A program made the translations under genes and the position numbers. Under the pieces are notes generated by a model. It ran no database searches. It was not told where the DNA came from and worked only from the letters and a program-made list of their open reading frames with translations. A stretch of 64,000 bases of DNA from Lutibacter profundi. GTDB lineage: Bacteria > Bacteroidota > Bacteroidia > Flavobacteriales > Flavobacteriaceae. Positions 34,467 through 44,783 of the stretch are shown here, one piece after another. Numbering within the stretch: the stretch's first letter is position 1; every line of letters begins with the position of its first letter. The stretch is from assembly GCF_001543325.1 (NCBI RefSeq), contig NZ_CP013355.1:1084001-1148000 (forward strand), read 5' to 3'.

Positions 34467-34865
34467 TTAATATACGTAACATAAAACTTCTCCCCCAACA
34501 TGTTCTTGACTAGCTTTTTTACCGGTCATAACACCATGTGATGTAGATACAATTGCTATTCCTAATCCGTTTAATACGCGAGGCATCTCATCTGCACCTA
34601 CATATCTACGAACTCCTGGTGTACTTACACGTTGTAATTTTTTTATAACTGAAGCTTTTGTTGCTCTATCATATTTCAAAGCTATTTTAATTGTACCTTG
34701 TACATTATCGTCATCAAATTTATAGCTTAGTATATAACCTTGTTCAAATAAAATCTTGGTTATTTCTTTCTTAACTTTCGAAGCAGGAACTTCAACTACT
34801 CTATGCCCTGCCATTATAGAATTTCTAACTCTAGTTAGATAATCTGCAATTGGATCTGTAATCAT
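34467..34865 (-). CDS. rpsH: 30S ribosomal protein S8
   Basis: 132 residues. MITDPIADYLTRVRNSIMAG opens the protein, and the STSHGVMTGKKASQEHVGGE segment contains the conserved rRNA contact loop. S8 binds 16S helix 21 and in E. coli also represses spc-operon translation. The 62-base gap before it holds a perfect 13-bp helix with a five-base bulge (34884-34918), unlike the short gaps nearby. Confidence 0.98.
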   Translation of the reverse strand: MITDPIADYLTRVRNSIMAGHRVVEVPASKVKKEITKILFEQGYILSYKFDDDNVQGTIKIALKYDRATKASVIKKLQRVSTPGVRRYVGADEMPRVLNGLGIAIVSTSHGVMTGKKASQEHVGGEVLCYVY

Positions 34866-34883
34866 ATATATTAATTTACGGTC

Positions 34884-34918
34884 TTGGTTTTCAATAGTTA
34901 TATTGAACCTAAAACCAA
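34884..34918 (-). promoter_or_regulatory. Bulged hairpin in the rpsH leader, candidate S8 binding site
   Basis: On the minus strand TTGGTT, then a five-base bulge, TTCAATA, a four-base loop, TATTGAA and AACCAA: 13 perfect pairs interrupted only by an asymmetric bulge. It lies 19 bases before the S8 start codon. The bulged-helix form recalls known S8 sites; binding is inferred. Confidence 0.45.
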
Positions 34919-34927
34919 TTTAAAATT

Positions 34928-35197
34928 TTACCAACTAGCTTTTCTTACTCCAGGTATTAAACCTTGGTTGGCCATTTCACGAAATGTTACACGTGATATT
35001 CCAAACTGTCTAATATACCCTTTTGGTCTTCCTGTTAATTTACAACGGTTGTGTAAACGTACTGGTGATGCATTTCTCGGAAGTTTTTGTAATGCTTCAT
35101 AATCACCAGCTTCTTTTAAAGCTTTGCGTTTTTCAGCATACTTATCAACTAACTTTTGTCTTTTTACCTCACGGGCTTTCATTGATTCTTTAGCCAT
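34928..35197 (-). CDS. rpsN: 30S ribosomal protein S14, zinc-free long form
   Basis: 89 residues, the longer C-minus type without the CxxC pairs of zinc-binding S14. [20 protein letters not shown] and the ending [20 protein letters not shown] are conserved. It is two bases after rplE and is followed by the structured rpsH leader. Confidence 0.97.
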   Translation of the reverse strand: MAKESMKAREVKRQKLVDKYAEKRKALKEAGDYEALQKLPRNASPVRLHNRCKLTGRPKGYIRQFGISRVTFREMANQGLIPGVRKASW

Positions 35198-35199
35198 CC

Positions 35200-35751
35200 T
35201 TAATTCTTTTTAAACGGTAAACCTAATTCACTTAATAATGATTTTGCTTCTTTATCAGTTGAAGCAGATGTTACAAATGTAATATCCATACCACCTATTT
35301 TATTTACTTTATCAATATCAATTTCTGGGAAAATGATTTGTTCAGTAATACCTAAGTTGTAATTTCCTCTACCATCAAAACCATTTGCTTTGATTCCGTT
35401 AAAATCTCTTACACGAGGTAAAGATGCAGTTACCAATCTATCTAAAAATTCATACATTTTTACACCGCGTAAAGTTACTTTTACGCCAATTGGCATACCT
35501 TTACGTAATTTAAAAGCTGCAACATCTTTTTTAGATATGGTTGATATTGCTTTTTGACCAGATATTTTAGTCAATTCATCAACGGCATAATCAATTAATT
35601 TCTTATCAGCTACTGCAGCACCAACTCCTTTGCTAATTACAATTTTCTGTAACTTAGGAACTTGCATTACATTTTTATAACTGAATTCTTCAGTAAGAGC
35701 TTTTATAACTCTATTCTTATATTCTTCTTTAAGTCTTGGTATAATAGCCAT
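35200..35751 (-). CDS. rplE: 50S ribosomal protein L5
   Basis: 183 residues. [20 protein letters not shown] opens it, and the middle has [17 protein letters not shown] with [19 protein letters not shown]5 binds 5S rRNA and contacts the P-site tRNA. It is two bases after rplX and two before rpsN. Confidence 0.98.
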   Translation of the reverse strand: MAIIPRLKEEYKNRVIKALTEEFSYKNVMQVPKLQKIVISKGVGAAVADKKLIDYAVDELTKISGQKAISTISKKDVAAFKLRKGMPIGVKVTLRGVKMYEFLDRLVTASLPRVRDFNGIKANGFDGRGNYNLGITEQIIFPEIDIDKVNKIGGMDITFVTSASTDKEAKSLLSELGLPFKKN

Positions 35752-35753
35752 AA

Positions 35754-36059
35754 CTAAATTGCTTTATCAGTTTTTTTAGAAATCCTAACTTTTTTTCCGT
35801 CTTCCATTCTATAACTCACTTTTGTTACTTCTCCACCTTCTAGTAACATTAAATTTGAGATATGAATTGAAGCTTCTTTTTTCACAATTCCACCTTGTGG
35901 GTTTTGTGCGCTAGGTTTTGTATGCTTCGATATCAAATTGACACCCTCAACAATTGCTCTGTTTTTACTAAGGAAAATTTGAACTATTTTCCCTTCCTCT
36001 CCTTTATGGTCTCCCGCCATAACTCTAACTGTGTCTCCTGATTTTATCTTTAACTTCAT
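35754..36059 (-). CDS. rplX: 50S ribosomal protein L24
   Basis: 101 residues with the KOW motif near the start ([20 protein letters not shown]) and the conserved [11 protein letters not shown] segment. L24 starts large-subunit assembly. It is 15 bases after rplN. Confidence 0.98.
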   Translation of the reverse strand: MKLKIKSGDTVRVMAGDHKGEEGKIVQIFLSKNRAIVEGVNLISKHTKPSAQNPQGGIVKKEASIHISNLMLLEGGEVTKVSYRMEDGKKVRISKKTDKAI

Positions 36060-36074
36060 CTTTATTATCGTTTA

Positions 36075-36446
36075 TTAAAGCACTTCAGGTGCTAGTGATA
36101 CAATTTTCATAAACTGTTTTTCCCGAAGTTCTCTAGCAACAGGTCCAAAAACACGTGTTCCTTTCATTTCACCAGAAGTTGCATCTAACAATACACAGGC
36201 ATTGTCGTCAAATCTAATATAAGATCCATCTTTTCTTCTAATTTCTTTCTTCGTTCTAACAACTACTGCTTTAGAAACTTGACCTTTCTTAACAGTTCCG
36301 TTTGGTGTAGCATCTTTAATGGTTACAACAATTTTATCACCAATAGACGCATATCGTCTTTTAGTTCCTCCTAAAACGCGGATAACTAAAACTTCTTTTG
36401 CTCCAGTATTATCAGCTACTCTTAATCTTGATTCTGTTTGTAACAT
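36075..36446 (-). CDS. rplN: 50S ribosomal protein L14
   Basis: 123 residues. [20 protein letters not shown] is the strictly conserved start, and [20 protein letters not shown] the conserved end. L14 is at the subunit interface and forms intersubunit bridges. It is two bases after rpsQ. Confidence 0.98.
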   Translation of the reverse strand: MLQTESRLRVADNTGAKEVLVIRVLGGTKRRYASIGDKIVVTIKDATPNGTVKKGQVSKAVVVRTKKEIRRKDGSYIRFDDNACVLLDATSGEMKGTRVFGPVARELREKQFMKIVSLAPEVL

Positions 36447-36448
36447 AA

Positions 36449-36706
36449 TTATTTAGCTCTTTCTAGGATTTCTACTAATCTCCAACGTTTAGATTTACTC
36501 ATTGGACGAGTTTCCATTATTCTAACAGTATCTCCAATATTGCAATCATTTGTTTCATCGTGCGCCACATATTTTTTTGTGCTTAACACGAATTTTCCGT
36601 ACATAGGGTGTTTTACCTTCTTAACTTCAGAAACAACAATAGATTTCTCCATTTTGTTACTAGAAACTACACCTATTCTCTCTTTTCTAAGATTTCTTTT
36701 TTCCAT
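36449..36706 (-). CDS. rpsQ: 30S ribosomal protein S17
   Basis: 85 residues with an OB fold: [39 protein letters not shown], then [21 protein letters not shown]17 is a primary 16S binder. It is 20 bases after rpmC. Confidence 0.98.
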   Translation of the reverse strand: MEKRNLRKERIGVVSSNKMEKSIVVSEVKKVKHPMYGKFVLSTKKYVAHDETNDCNIGDTVRIMETRPMSKSKRWRLVEILERAK

Positions 36707-36726
36707 CTTTATACTTCTGAATACAA

Positions 36727-36918
36727 TTATTGTAATTCTCTTTTAGTTAATTCTGTAGCTACTCGTGCAACAGTTCTTCTAAGTGTTCTCAACTGCATTG
36801 GCGTTTCCAATGGTGAAATTGAATGAGCCATTTTTAGATCTGTATAACTTTTCTTTAAACTTCCAAGTTTTTCTTGTAACTCTTCAGTTGATAATTCTAT
36901 AATTTCAGATTGTTTCAT
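36727..36918 (-). CDS. rpmC: 50S ribosomal protein L29
   Basis: 63 residues forming the two-helix L29 hairpin: [20 protein letters not shown], then [20 protein letters not shown]. It lies by the tunnel exit and helps bind signal recognition particle. It is 14 bases after rplP. The length is typical. Confidence 0.97.
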   Translation of the reverse strand: MKQSEIIELSTEELQEKLGSLKKSYTDLKMAHSISPLETPMQLRTLRRTVARVATELTKRELQ

Positions 36919-36932
36919 TATTAAATCAATTA

Positions 36933-37361
36933 TTAAACGTTATCAAAATCTCTAGCTACTACAAGTTTCGTTTTAACAGGTAATTTTTGTGCTGCTAAAC
37001 GTAAGGCTTCCTTTGCTATATGAGCGGGAACTCCTCCTACTTCAAATATTATTCTTCCTGGTTTAACTACGGCTACAAAATATTCTGGAGCTCCTTTACC
37101 TTTACCCATACGTACTTCTAAAGGCTTTTTGGTAATTGGTTTATCTGGAAATATTTTAATCCATAATTGACCTTCCCTTTTCATATGACGAGTTGCAGCA
37201 ATACGAGCTGCTTCTATTTGTCGAGATGTAAGTAAGTTTTGATCTAAAGATTTGATACCAAACATTCCGTTTGAAAGTCGGTGTCCTCTTTGAGAATTTC
37301 CAGTCATATTCCCTTTCCCCTTCTGTACTTTACGATATTTAACTCTCTTTGGCTGTAACAT
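36933..37361 (-). CDS. rplP: 50S ribosomal protein L16
   Basis: 142 residues. [20 protein letters not shown] and the conserved [20 protein letters not shown] with [20 protein letters not shown] identify L16, which helps position A-site tRNA. It is 23 bases after rpsC. Confidence 0.98.
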   Translation of the reverse strand: MLQPKRVKYRKVQKGKGNMTGNSQRGHRLSNGMFGIKSLDQNLLTSRQIEAARIAATRHMKREGQLWIKIFPDKPITKKPLEVRMGKGKGAPEYFVAVVKPGRIIFEVGGVPAHIAKEALRLAAQKLPVKTKLVVARDFDNV

Positions 37362-37384
37362 TTTAACTTCTAAATATTAAAAAT

Positions 37385-38107
37385 TTATTTTCTTCTACGA
37401 TTTTGAGGTCTTTTTGAATTTCCTCTATCGCCGCCTTTTCCTTGTTTTTTAGAAAGGCCAACAAGTGGTGATAATTCTCTTTTACCATAAACTTCACCTT
37501 TCATAATCCATACTTTAACACCCAATCGGCCGTAGGTAGTATGAGCTTCTACAAGCGCATAATCAATGTCAGCTCTAAAAGTTGATAAAGGAATCCGTCC
37601 ATCTTTATAATGTTCTGATCGTGCCATTTCTGCACCATTTAAACGACCTGAAATTTGTACCTTAATACCTTCTGCATTCATACGCATTGTAGCTGCAATT
37701 GCCATTTTTATAGCTCTTCTATATGAGATTCTATTCTCAATTTGTCGAGCAATACTAGCTGCTACTAAACGTGCATCTAGTTCTGGACGTTTAATTTCAA
37801 AAATATTAATTTGAACTTCTTTACCTGTAATTTTTTTAAGCTCTTCTTTTAACTTGTCTACCTCTTGCCCGCCTTTCCCAATAATAATACCGGGTCTAGC
37901 AGTAGTGATAGTAACGGTTACAAGTTTAAGTGTACGCTCAATAATTACATTTGAAACACTTGCTTTAGATAATCGGGCATGTATATACCTTCTTATTTTA
38001 TCGTCTTCAGCAATTTTATCACCGTAGTTTCTTCCTCCATACCAGTTAGAATCCCATCCTCTGATAATTCCTAAACGATTTCCTATTGGATTTGTTTTTT
38101 GTCCCAT
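37385..38107 (-). CDS. rpsC: 30S ribosomal protein S3
   Basis: 240 residues. The KH domain ([20 protein letters not shown]) and the C-terminal domain ([20 protein letters not shown]) are intact, with a basic Asn/Arg tail common in Bacteroidota. S3 lines the mRNA entry channel. It is 13 bases after rplV. Confidence 0.98.
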   Translation of the reverse strand: MGQKTNPIGNRLGIIRGWDSNWYGGRNYGDKIAEDDKIRRYIHARLSKASVSNVIIERTLKLVTVTITTARPGIIIGKGGQEVDKLKEELKKITGKEVQINIFEIKRPELDARLVAASIARQIENRISYRRAIKMAIAATMRMNAEGIKVQISGRLNGAEMARSEHYKDGRIPLSTFRADIDYALVEAHTTYGRLGVKVWIMKGEVYGKRELSPLVGLSKKQGKGGDRGNSKRPQNRRRK

Positions 38108-38120
38108 TTTCTACTTATGA

Positions 38121-38525
38121 TTAATTGCTAACATTTTTACTTCCTAAGATTAAAGTTACATGATTAGAACGTTTTCTAATACGATGTGCACGCCCTTGAG
38201 GTGCTGGTCTTAATCTTTTTAACATTCCTGCGCTATCTACATAGATTGATTTAACAAACAAACCTGCATCTTCAATATTTGCATCTTCATTTTTAGCTTG
38301 CCAATTTGCTATGGCACTCAATAATAATTTTTCTAAATTTATTGATGCTTCTTTTGAGTTAAATTTTAAAATTTGAAGTGCTTTTTCAACTTCAACTCCT
38401 CTAACCAAATCAGCAACTAAACGCATTTTTCTTGGTGATGTAGGACAACCTGTAAGCTTAGCAAAGGCTATTTGCTTCTTCTCCTCTTTTATCTGCTGTG
38501 CTCTTATTTTTTTACGAACTCCCAT
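38121..38525 (-). CDS. rplV: 50S ribosomal protein L22
   Basis: 134 residues. [20 protein letters not shown] and the tunnel-reaching hairpin [20 protein letters not shown] are present. Mutations in that hairpin give macrolide resistance in other bacteria; no deletion is seen here. It is nine bases after rpsS. Confidence 0.98.
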   Translation of the reverse strand: MGVRKKIRAQQIKEEKKQIAFAKLTGCPTSPRKMRLVADLVRGVEVEKALQILKFNSKEASINLEKLLLSAIANWQAKNEDANIEDAGLFVKSIYVDSAGMLKRLRPAPQGRAHRIRKRSNHVTLILGSKNVSN

Positions 38526-38534
38526 GATTACCTA

Positions 38535-38813
38535 CTATTTTTTACCTTTATTTTTTGCACCTGCATGTCCTCTATAAGAACGTGTTGGTGAAAATTCTCC
38601 TAATTTATGCCCTACCATATTTTCAGTTACATATACTGGTACAAATTGACGACCATTGTGTACTGCTATAGTTTGACCTACAAAATCTGGTGTAATCATA
38701 GTGGCTCTAGACCAAGTTTTGATTACTGATTTCTTTCCTGACTCTAAATTTGTTAGAACTTTCTTTTCAAGTTTATGAAAAACATAAGGTCCTTTTTTTA
38801 ATGAACGTGCCAT
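38535..38813 (-). CDS. rpsS: 30S ribosomal protein S19
   Basis: 92 residues from the Met of [20 protein letters not shown]. An upstream in-frame Met three codons earlier (MIYMARS) abuts the rplB stop and is less likely because family members begin at MARSLKKGP. The middle ([20 protein letters not shown]) and the end ([19 protein letters not shown]) are conserved. S19 contacts S13 in the head. Confidence 0.96.
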   Translation of the reverse strand: MARSLKKGPYVFHKLEKKVLTNLESGKKSVIKTWSRATMITPDFVGQTIAVHNGRQFVPVYVTENMVGHKLGEFSPTRSYRGHAGAKNKGKK

Positions 38814-38822
38814 ATATATCAA

Positions 38823-39647
38823 TTATTTTTTTCTACGTTCTATAATATATTTATTACTCGCCTTGGTCTTAGATCTTGTTTTGAATCCTTTAGCAGGTAT
38901 TCCGTTTCTAGATCTTGGATGACCTCCTGAAGATTTACCTTCTCCACCTCCCATTGGGTGATCAACAGGGTTCATCACTACAGGTCTCGTTCTTGGTCTT
39001 CTTCCTAACCAACGAGTTCTACCAGCTTTACCTGAAACTAACAATTGATGATCTGAATTAGACACTACTCCTATTGTTGCACTACAAGTAACAAGAATTA
39101 ATCTTGTCTCTCCTGAAGGTAATTTAATAGTTGCATATTTCCCATCTCTTGCCATTAACTGAGCAAAAGAACCTGCACTACGCGCTAAAACTGCTCCTTG
39201 TCCAGGGTGTAATTCTATACAAGAAATTGTTGTTCCTAATGGAATTTCACTCAACAACATCGTATTTCCAACATCAGGAGTAGCTCCTTCACCAGAAATA
39301 ACTTTTTGTCCAACTTTTAATCCATTTTGTGCTATAATATATCTCTTATCTCCATCAGCATAATACAATAATGCTATAAACGCTGTACGATTTGGATCAT
39401 ACTCTATAGATTTTACTGTTGCTGGAACACCACTTTTATCTCTTTTAAAATCGATAATACGGTATTTTTGTTTGTGACCACCTCCCATATAGCGCATGGT
39501 CATTTTCCCACTATTATTTCGACCTCCAGATCTTTTTTTCGGAGCTAATAAACTTTTCTCCGGCTTATCAGTAGTAATGGTGTCGAACCCATTTACTACT
39601 CTAAAACGCTGACCTGGTGTTACTGGTTTTAATTTTCTAACTGACAT
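38823..39647 (-). CDS. rplB: 50S ribosomal protein L2
   Basis: 274 residues. [20 protein letters not shown], the peptidyl-transferase-near loop [20 protein letters not shown] and the basic end are intact. L2 is needed for subunit association and peptide-bond formation. It is 12 bases after rplW. Confidence 0.98.
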   Translation of the reverse strand: MSVRKLKPVTPGQRFRVVNGFDTITTDKPEKSLLAPKKRSGGRNNSGKMTMRYMGGGHKQKYRIIDFKRDKSGVPATVKSIEYDPNRTAFIALLYYADGDKRYIIAQNGLKVGQKVISGEGATPDVGNTMLLSEIPLGTTISCIELHPGQGAVLARSAGSFAQLMARDGKYATIKLPSGETRLILVTCSATIGVVSNSDHQLLVSGKAGRTRWLGRRPRTRPVVMNPVDHPMGGGEGKSSGGHPRSRNGIPAKGFKTRSKTKASNKYIIERRKK

Positions 39648-39659
39648 TTTTACCTTATC

Positions 39660-39950
39660 TTATATATTGCTATAAAAATCAATATTATCTCCTTCTGCTA
39701 ACTGAACTATCGCTTTTTTATAAGCACCTTTCATCGCATGTACCATTCCACTTTTAGTGAATTTAGTATTCCGTTGAACTGGATAGTTCATAGTTCTTAC
39801 ACTTTCAATCTCAACACCATATGCTTTTTCAACAGCGTTTTTAATTTCAAGTTTATTCGCTTTTTTATTCACAACAAAAGCATAACGATTGAATAACTCA
39901 CTATCGTTTGTTGCTTTTTCCGTTATAATAGGTTTAATTAAAATATTCAT
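39660..39950 (-). CDS. rplW: 50S ribosomal protein L23
   Basis: 96 residues. ILIKPIITEKATNDSELFNR and the strand NRYAFVVNKKANKLEIKNAV are typical. L23 is the docking point for trigger factor and SRP at the tunnel exit. It is 10 bases after rplD. Confidence 0.97.
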   Translation of the reverse strand: MNILIKPIITEKATNDSELFNRYAFVVNKKANKLEIKNAVEKAYGVEIESVRTMNYPVQRNTKFTKSGMVHAMKGAYKKAIVQLAEGDNIDFYSNI

Positions 39951-39960
39951 ACTCTGTTAC

Positions 39961-40590
39961 CTATTTGCTTAAATTAGATTCAATACCTTCTAAAGAACTT
40001 TCTAAAAGGATTATTTTATTTGCATTTAATAATTCATAAGTGCTTAAACCTGTGTTTGTTACAGTTTTAGAACCTTTTAAATTACGCGATGACAAATATA
40101 CATTTTTATTTGGTTCAGCAAACACAAATAAAGATTTTTTGTTTTCAATTTCAAAAGCTTTCAAAACTGCCGTAAAATATTTTGTTTTAGGAGCTTCAAA
40201 ATTAAAATCTTCAACAACTACAATATTCTTATCATTTGCTTGAATACTTAGGGCCGACTTACGTGCCAATCTTTTTAAATTTTTATTCAATTTAAAAGAA
40301 TAGTCTTTTGGTCTAGGCCCAAAAATTCTACCTCCACCTCTAAAAACAGGAGATTTTATACTACCTGCACGAGCTGTACCAGTACCTTTTTGCTTCTTAA
40401 TCTTTCTGGTACTTCCAGAAATTTCTGCTCTCTCTTTAGCCTTGTGAGTTCCTTGTCTTTTATTAGCTAAATATTGCTTTACATCTAAATATACCGCATG
40501 TTTATTTGGCTCTATTCCATATACAGCATCAGAAAGTTCAACTTTTCTGCCTGTATCTTTTCCTTGTATGTCTAAAACTGCTACTTTCAT
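39961..40590 (-). CDS. rplD: 50S ribosomal protein L4
   Basis: 209 residues. The tunnel-lining loop ([40 protein letters not shown]) is conserved. In E. coli L4 is also the autogenous repressor of the S10 operon. Its start overlaps the rplC stop by one base. A terminator-like hairpin lies upstream of rplC, so an L4- or L3-controlled attenuator is possible here. Confidence 0.98.
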   Translation of the reverse strand: MKVAVLDIQGKDTGRKVELSDAVYGIEPNKHAVYLDVKQYLANKRQGTHKAKERAEISGSTRKIKKQKGTGTARAGSIKSPVFRGGGRIFGPRPKDYSFKLNKNLKRLARKSALSIQANDKNIVVVEDFNFEAPKTKYFTAVLKAFEIENKKSLFVFAEPNKNVYLSSRNLKGSKTVTNTGLSTYELLNANKIILLESSLEGIESNLSK

Positions 40591-41207
40591 TATTTCTGAA
40601 CGATTACATAAGTGTTTTTATGACCCGGAATTGCTCCCTTAACCACAAGTAAATTCTTCTCAGGAACTACTTTTAAAACTCTTAAATTTTGAACTGTAAC
40701 TTTATTTCCACCCATTCTTCCTGCCATACGCATTCCTTTAAATACTCGAGCAGGGTATGATGCAGCACCTATTGATCCTGGAGCTCTTAAACGGTTGTGT
40801 TGACCGTGAGTTGCTTGACCGACACCAGCAAAGCCGTGACGTTTTACAACACCTTGAAAACCTTTTCCTTTTGAAGTTGCTGATACATCAACAAATTCTC
40901 CTTCAGTAAAAAGATTAACTGTTATTTGATCTCCTAAATTGTACTCCTCATCAAAACCTTGAAATTCGATAACTTTTCTTTTGGCAGTAGTTCCAGCTTT
41001 TTTAAAGTGGCCATCTAAGGCTTTGTTGGAACTTTTTGCCTTTTTGTCATCGAAACCAAGTTGAAGGGCTGTATATCCATCAACTTCTTCGGTTCTGACT
41101 TGGGTAACTACGCATGGACCTGCTTCGATTACTGTACAAGGAATATTTTTCCCGTTTTCATCAAATAAGCTGGTCATTCCGATTTTTCTTCCTATTAACC
41201 CAGACAT
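40590..41207 (-). CDS. rplC: 50S ribosomal protein L3
   Basis: 205 residues. [40 protein letters not shown] and the end are characteristic. L3 nucleates large-subunit assembly. It follows rpsJ after a 146-base gap, the longest in the superoperon, with a terminator-like hairpin in it. Confidence 0.98.
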   Translation of the reverse strand: MSGLIGRKIGMTSLFDENGKNIPCTVIEAGPCVVTQVRTEEVDGYTALQLGFDDKKAKSSNKALDGHFKKAGTTAKRKVIEFQGFDEEYNLGDQITVNLFTEGEFVDVSATSKGKGFQGVVKRHGFAGVGQATHGQHNRLRAPGSIGAASYPARVFKGMRMAGRMGGNKVTVQNLRVLKVVPEKNLLVVKGAIPGHKNTYVIVQK

Positions 41208-41244
41208 GTTTATTGTTTATTAATTAATTATTCTATTTTATTTC

Positions 41245-41340
41245 AAAAAAACAGGGTTAAAATACTTCAACCCTGAATGTATTTTTCCGTTTTTCCTTCG
41301 TCAATCGCTCCGGACATGTTATCAGAAGTTTTCTTCTGAC
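41245..41340 (-). promoter_or_regulatory. Two-hairpin leader with terminator-like attenuator between rpsJ and rplC
   Basis: Read on the minus strand after rpsJ, a perfect hairpin TCAGAAG-AAAA-CTTCTGA (41322-41339) comes first. About 46 bases later comes CAGGGTT-N10-AACCCTG followed at once by seven T residues (41245-41275), the form of an intrinsic terminator. It stands inside a polycistronic ribosomal unit, 38 bases before the rplC start, so it is likely a regulated or partial terminator. Control by L3 or L4 is inferred. Confidence 0.5.
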
Positions 41341-41353
41341 ATTGTTAAAGTTG

Positions 41354-41659
41354 TTAAACTTTAATTTCCACCTCAACTCCGCTTGGCAGTTCTAACTTCA
41401 TTAAAGCATCAATAGTTTTTGATGATGAACTATAAATGTCTAATAATCTTTTATAAGAACACAATTGGAATTGTTCTCTAGATTTTTTGTTTACGTGTGG
41501 TGAACGCAACACCGTAAAAATCTTTTTATGAGTAGGTAATGGAATTGGCCCGTTTACTGATGCTCCTGTATTTTTTACAGTTTTTACGATTTTTTCAGCA
41601 GATTTATCTACTAAATTGTAATCGTACGATTTTAATTTTATTCTAATTTTTTGACTCAT
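41354..41659 (-). CDS. rpsJ: 30S ribosomal protein S10
   Basis: 101 residues. [20 protein letters not shown] and the conserved [20 protein letters not shown], then [20 protein letters not shown] are all present. S10 also binds NusB in antitermination in other bacteria. It lies 17 bases after fusA with no tuf gene between, the Bacteroidota order. Confidence 0.98.
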   Translation of the reverse strand: MSQKIRIKLKSYDYNLVDKSAEKIVKTVKNTGASVNGPIPLPTHKKIFTVLRSPHVNKKSREQFQLCSYKRLLDIYSSSSKTIDALMKLELPSGVEVEIKV

Positions 41660-41676
41660 CGTTTATAATTTAGAGA

Positions 41677-43767
41677 TTAACCCTTTGCTTTTTCAATTAC
41701 TTCTTCAGAAATATTAGATGGAGTTTGAGCATAATGTGAAAACTCCATTGATGATGTTGCCCTACCTGATGATAATGTTCTTAGCGTTGTAACATACCCA
41801 AACATTTCTGATAGTGGTACAGTTGCTTTCACAACTTTAGCTCCAGATCTATCATCCATAGAGTTCACTTGTCCTCTACGACGATTTAAATCTCCAACAA
41901 TATCACCCATATTTTCTTCAGGAGTTACAACTTCCAATTTCATAATTGGTTCAAGTATAACAGGTTTTGCCGCTTTTGCTGCTGCTTTATACCCCATCTT
42001 AGCTGCTAATTCAAAAGATAATTGATCTGAATCTACTGCGTGAAATGAACCATCAAATAATTCTATTTTTAAGCTATCCATTTCATAACCTGCTAATGGA
42101 CCATTCTTCATTGCTGCTTTAAATCCTTTTTCAACAGAAGGAATAAATTCCTTAGGAACGTTACCTCCTTTTATAGAATTAACAAATACCAATCCTGGCT
42201 TATCATCGTCTGCAGGTCCAATTTTAAATTGAATATCAGCAAATTTACCTCTACCACCAGATTGTTTTTTATAAACTTCACGATGTTTTGTTTCAGTGGT
42301 AATAGCTTCTTTATATTCAACTTGAGGTTGCCCCTCATTAACTTCTACCTTAAATTCACGTTTTAAACGATCTACTAAAATTTCAAGGTGTAATTCACCC
42401 ATACCTGAAATAATGGTTTGACCTGAAGCTTCATCAGTTTTCACTTGAAAAGTAGGATCTTCTTCAGCTAATTTTGCTAAAGCCATTCCTAATTTATCAA
42501 CATCTGCTTTAGTCTTAGGTTCTACTGCTATACCAATTACTGGTTCAGGAAATGTCATAGATTCTAACACAATTGGGTGTTTTAAATCTGACATTGTATC
42601 TCCTGTTTTAATATCTTTAAAACCTACTGCTGCGCCTATATCACCTGCTTCAATTTTTGAAATTGGCTCTTGCTTATTAGAGTGCATCTGATATATTCGT
42701 GAGATACGTTCCTTTTTACCTGACCGCACATTTAACACATATGAACCTGCATCCAACACACCAGAATATACTCTAAAAAATGCCAATCTTCCAACAAATG
42801 GATCTGTTGCAATTTTAAAAGCTAATGCAGAGAAAGGTTCATTTACATTTGGCTTTCTAAAAGCAGGCTCTCCAGTATCTGGATCAGTCCCCTCAATAGC
42901 CTCTATATCTAAAGGTGATGGCAAGTATCTCATTACGGCGTCTAACATTGTTTGAACACCTTTATTCTTAAATGCAGAACCACACATCATAGGGATAATA
43001 GACATATCAATAGTTGCAGCACGTAATGCAGCAATTATTTCATCTTCGGTAATTGAATCTTCATCTTCAAAGAATTTCTCTAATAATTCTTCATCATATT
43101 CAGCTACAGCTTCAACTAGTTCACCACGACGTTTGTTAACCTCTTCAACTAACTCTGAAGGAATTTCAATTTCTTCATAGGTCATCCCCATATCTTCCTC
43201 ATTCCAAATAATTGCTTTCTTTGAAATTAAATCTACAACACCCTTAAACTCATCTTCATCTCCAATAGGGACTTGTAAAGGAACAGGATTCCCACCTAAC
43301 ATTTCTTTAACTTGTTTACAAACGTTAAAGAAATCTGAACCTTGACGATCCATTTTATTCACAAACCCAAGTCTTGGAACTTTATACTTATCAGCTTGCC
43401 TCCAAACAGTTTCAGATTGTGGTTCAACACCATCAACAGCGCTAAACAAAGCAACCATCCCGTCTAAAACACGTAAAGAACGCTCTACCTCAACAGTAAA
43501 ATCAACGTGACCTGGAGTATCAATAATATTTACTACATATTTTTCACCTCTATACGGCCACTCACAATGTGTAGCTGCAGAAGTAATTGTAATACCTCTT
43601 TCTTGTTCTTGCTCCATCCAATCCATAGTTGCAGCACCATCATGCACTTCTCCTATTTTATGTGAAACACCTGTATAATAAAGGATGCGCTCTGTACATG
43701 TTGTTTTACCAGCATCAATATGAGCCGCAATCCCTATATTTCTCGTATAATTTAAATCTCTTGCCAT
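41677..43767 (-). CDS. fusA: Elongation factor G
   Basis: 696 residues, all domains present. The G domain has [37 protein letters not shown] and FVNKMDRQG. Domain IV ([18 protein letters not shown]) and the C-terminal [19 protein letters not shown] are intact. EF-G moves tRNA and mRNA after peptide transfer and splits ribosomes with RRF. It is seven bases after rpsG and 17 before rpsJ. Confidence 0.98.
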   Translation of the reverse strand: MARDLNYTRNIGIAAHIDAGKTTCTERILYYTGVSHKIGEVHDGAATMDWMEQEQERGITITSAATHCEWPYRGEKYVVNIIDTPGHVDFTVEVERSLRVLDGMVALFSAVDGVEPQSETVWRQADKYKVPRLGFVNKMDRQGSDFFNVCKQVKEMLGGNPVPLQVPIGDEDEFKGVVDLISKKAIIWNEEDMGMTYEEIEIPSELVEEVNKRRGELVEAVAEYDEELLEKFFEDEDSITEDEIIAALRAATIDMSIIPMMCGSAFKNKGVQTMLDAVMRYLPSPLDIEAIEGTDPDTGEPAFRKPNVNEPFSALAFKIATDPFVGRLAFFRVYSGVLDAGSYVLNVRSGKKERISRIYQMHSNKQEPISKIEAGDIGAAVGFKDIKTGDTMSDLKHPIVLESMTFPEPVIGIAVEPKTKADVDKLGMALAKLAEEDPTFQVKTDEASGQTIISGMGELHLEILVDRLKREFKVEVNEGQPQVEYKEAITTETKHREVYKKQSGGRGKFADIQFKIGPADDDKPGLVFVNSIKGGNVPKEFIPSVEKGFKAAMKNGPLAGYEMDSLKIELFDGSFHAVDSDQLSFELAAKMGYKAAAKAAKPVILEPIMKLEVVTPEENMGDIVGDLNRRRGQVNSMDDRSGAKVVKATVPLSEMFGYVTTLRTLSSGRATSSMEFSHYAQTPSNISEEVIEKAKG

Positions 43768-43774
43768 TATCTAA

Positions 43775-44251
43775 TTAAAATCTAAGGTGAGAGAATGCTT
43801 TATTAGCATCAGCCATTTTATGAACATCAACCCTTTTCTTAACTGCAGCACCTTCTTCTTTTGCGGCAGCTAAAACTTCAGCTGCTAATCGTTGAGCCAT
43901 TGATTTTTCATTACGTTTTCTTGAAAATTGAATCAACCATTTAATTGCAATAGACACTTTACGATCTGGTCTAATTTGCGATGGAATTTGAAAAGTTGCC
44001 CCACCAACTCTACGGCTACGAACCTCAACTTGTGGCATTACATTACTTAATGCATCTTTCCAAATTTCTAATGATGTTTTTTCCTCGTCTTGTTTTTTTT
44101 GCTCTACAATGTCCAATGCATCATAAAACACTTTAAAAGCTACAGACTTTTTACCATCCCACATTAAGTTATTTACAAAACGTGTTACCAATTGATCGTT
44201 AAATTTTGGATCTGGTAAAAGCACTCTTTTTTTCGCTGCTCTTTTTCTCAT
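43775..44251 (-). CDS. rpsG: 30S ribosomal protein S7
   Basis: 158 residues. [40 protein letters not shown] and [20 protein letters not shown] are diagnostic. S7 organises the 30S head; in E. coli it represses the str operon. It is 24 bases after rpsL and seven before fusA. Confidence 0.98.
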   Translation of the reverse strand: MRKRAAKKRVLLPDPKFNDQLVTRFVNNLMWDGKKSVAFKVFYDALDIVEQKKQDEEKTSLEIWKDALSNVMPQVEVRSRRVGGATFQIPSQIRPDRKVSIAIKWLIQFSRKRNEKSMAQRLAAEVLAAAKEEGAAVKKRVDVHKMADANKAFSHLRF

Positions 44252-44275
44252 TTCTTTACATTAAAGTTCTTAAAA

Positions 44276-44650
44276 TTACTTTTTAGGTGCTTTTGTACCA
44301 TATTTAGAGCGACGCTGTGTTCTTCCATCAACACCTGCAGTATCTAATGCTCCACGAACAATATGATACCTAACTCCTGGTAAATCTTTAACCCTTCCAC
44401 CTCTAACTAATACTATCGAGTGTTCTTGTAAATTATGTCCTTCTCCTGGAATATACGCATTCACTTCATTACCATTTGTTAACCTTACCCTTGCTACTTT
44501 ACGCATTGCTGAGTTAGGTTTTTTTGGTGTAGTTGTGTATACACGTGTACATACTCCTCGTCTTTGAGGACAAGAATTTAAAGCAGCCGATTTACTCTTC
44601 TTAGTTATTTTGGTTCTTCCTTTTCGTACTAATTGCGAAATTGTTGGCAT
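44276..44650 (-). CDS. rpsL: 30S ribosomal protein S12
   Basis: 124 residues. [20 protein letters not shown] starts it, with [20 protein letters not shown] and [20 protein letters not shown]. The decoding-centre lysines (43, 44 and 88) whose change gives streptomycin resistance are wild type. It is the first gene of the superoperon, 56 bases after a canonical promoter. Confidence 0.98.
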   Translation of the reverse strand: MPTISQLVRKGRTKITKKSKSAALNSCPQRRGVCTRVYTTTPKKPNSAMRKVARVRLTNGNEVNAYIPGEGHNLQEHSIVLVRGGRVKDLPGVRYHIVRGALDTAGVDGRTQRRSKYGTKAPKK

Positions 44651-44706
44651 ACTAAAATTTTGTTATTTATTACTTTTAAATTTATTAGCTCTTTTCAAAG
44701 AGTTTG

Positions 44707-44737
44707 CAAATGTACAAATATTTTTTTCTTAATCAAA
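44707..44737 (-). promoter_or_regulatory. Promoter of the ribosomal-protein superoperon
   Basis: On the minus strand TTTG, 19 bases (counted from its G), then TACATTTG: an exact Bacteroidota TTG-N17-23-TAnnTTTG promoter, 56 bases upstream of rpsL. It is the best promoter in the window. Confidence 0.75.
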
Positions 44738-44783
44738 TATGATTTTATTTTATTTTTTTAAATGATTTTACACCGTTTATATC

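Noticed and set aside
41353-41677. Missing tuf gene between fusA and rpsJ
   Set aside because: EF-Tu is not normally in this position in Bacteroidota, so its absence is not a deletion.
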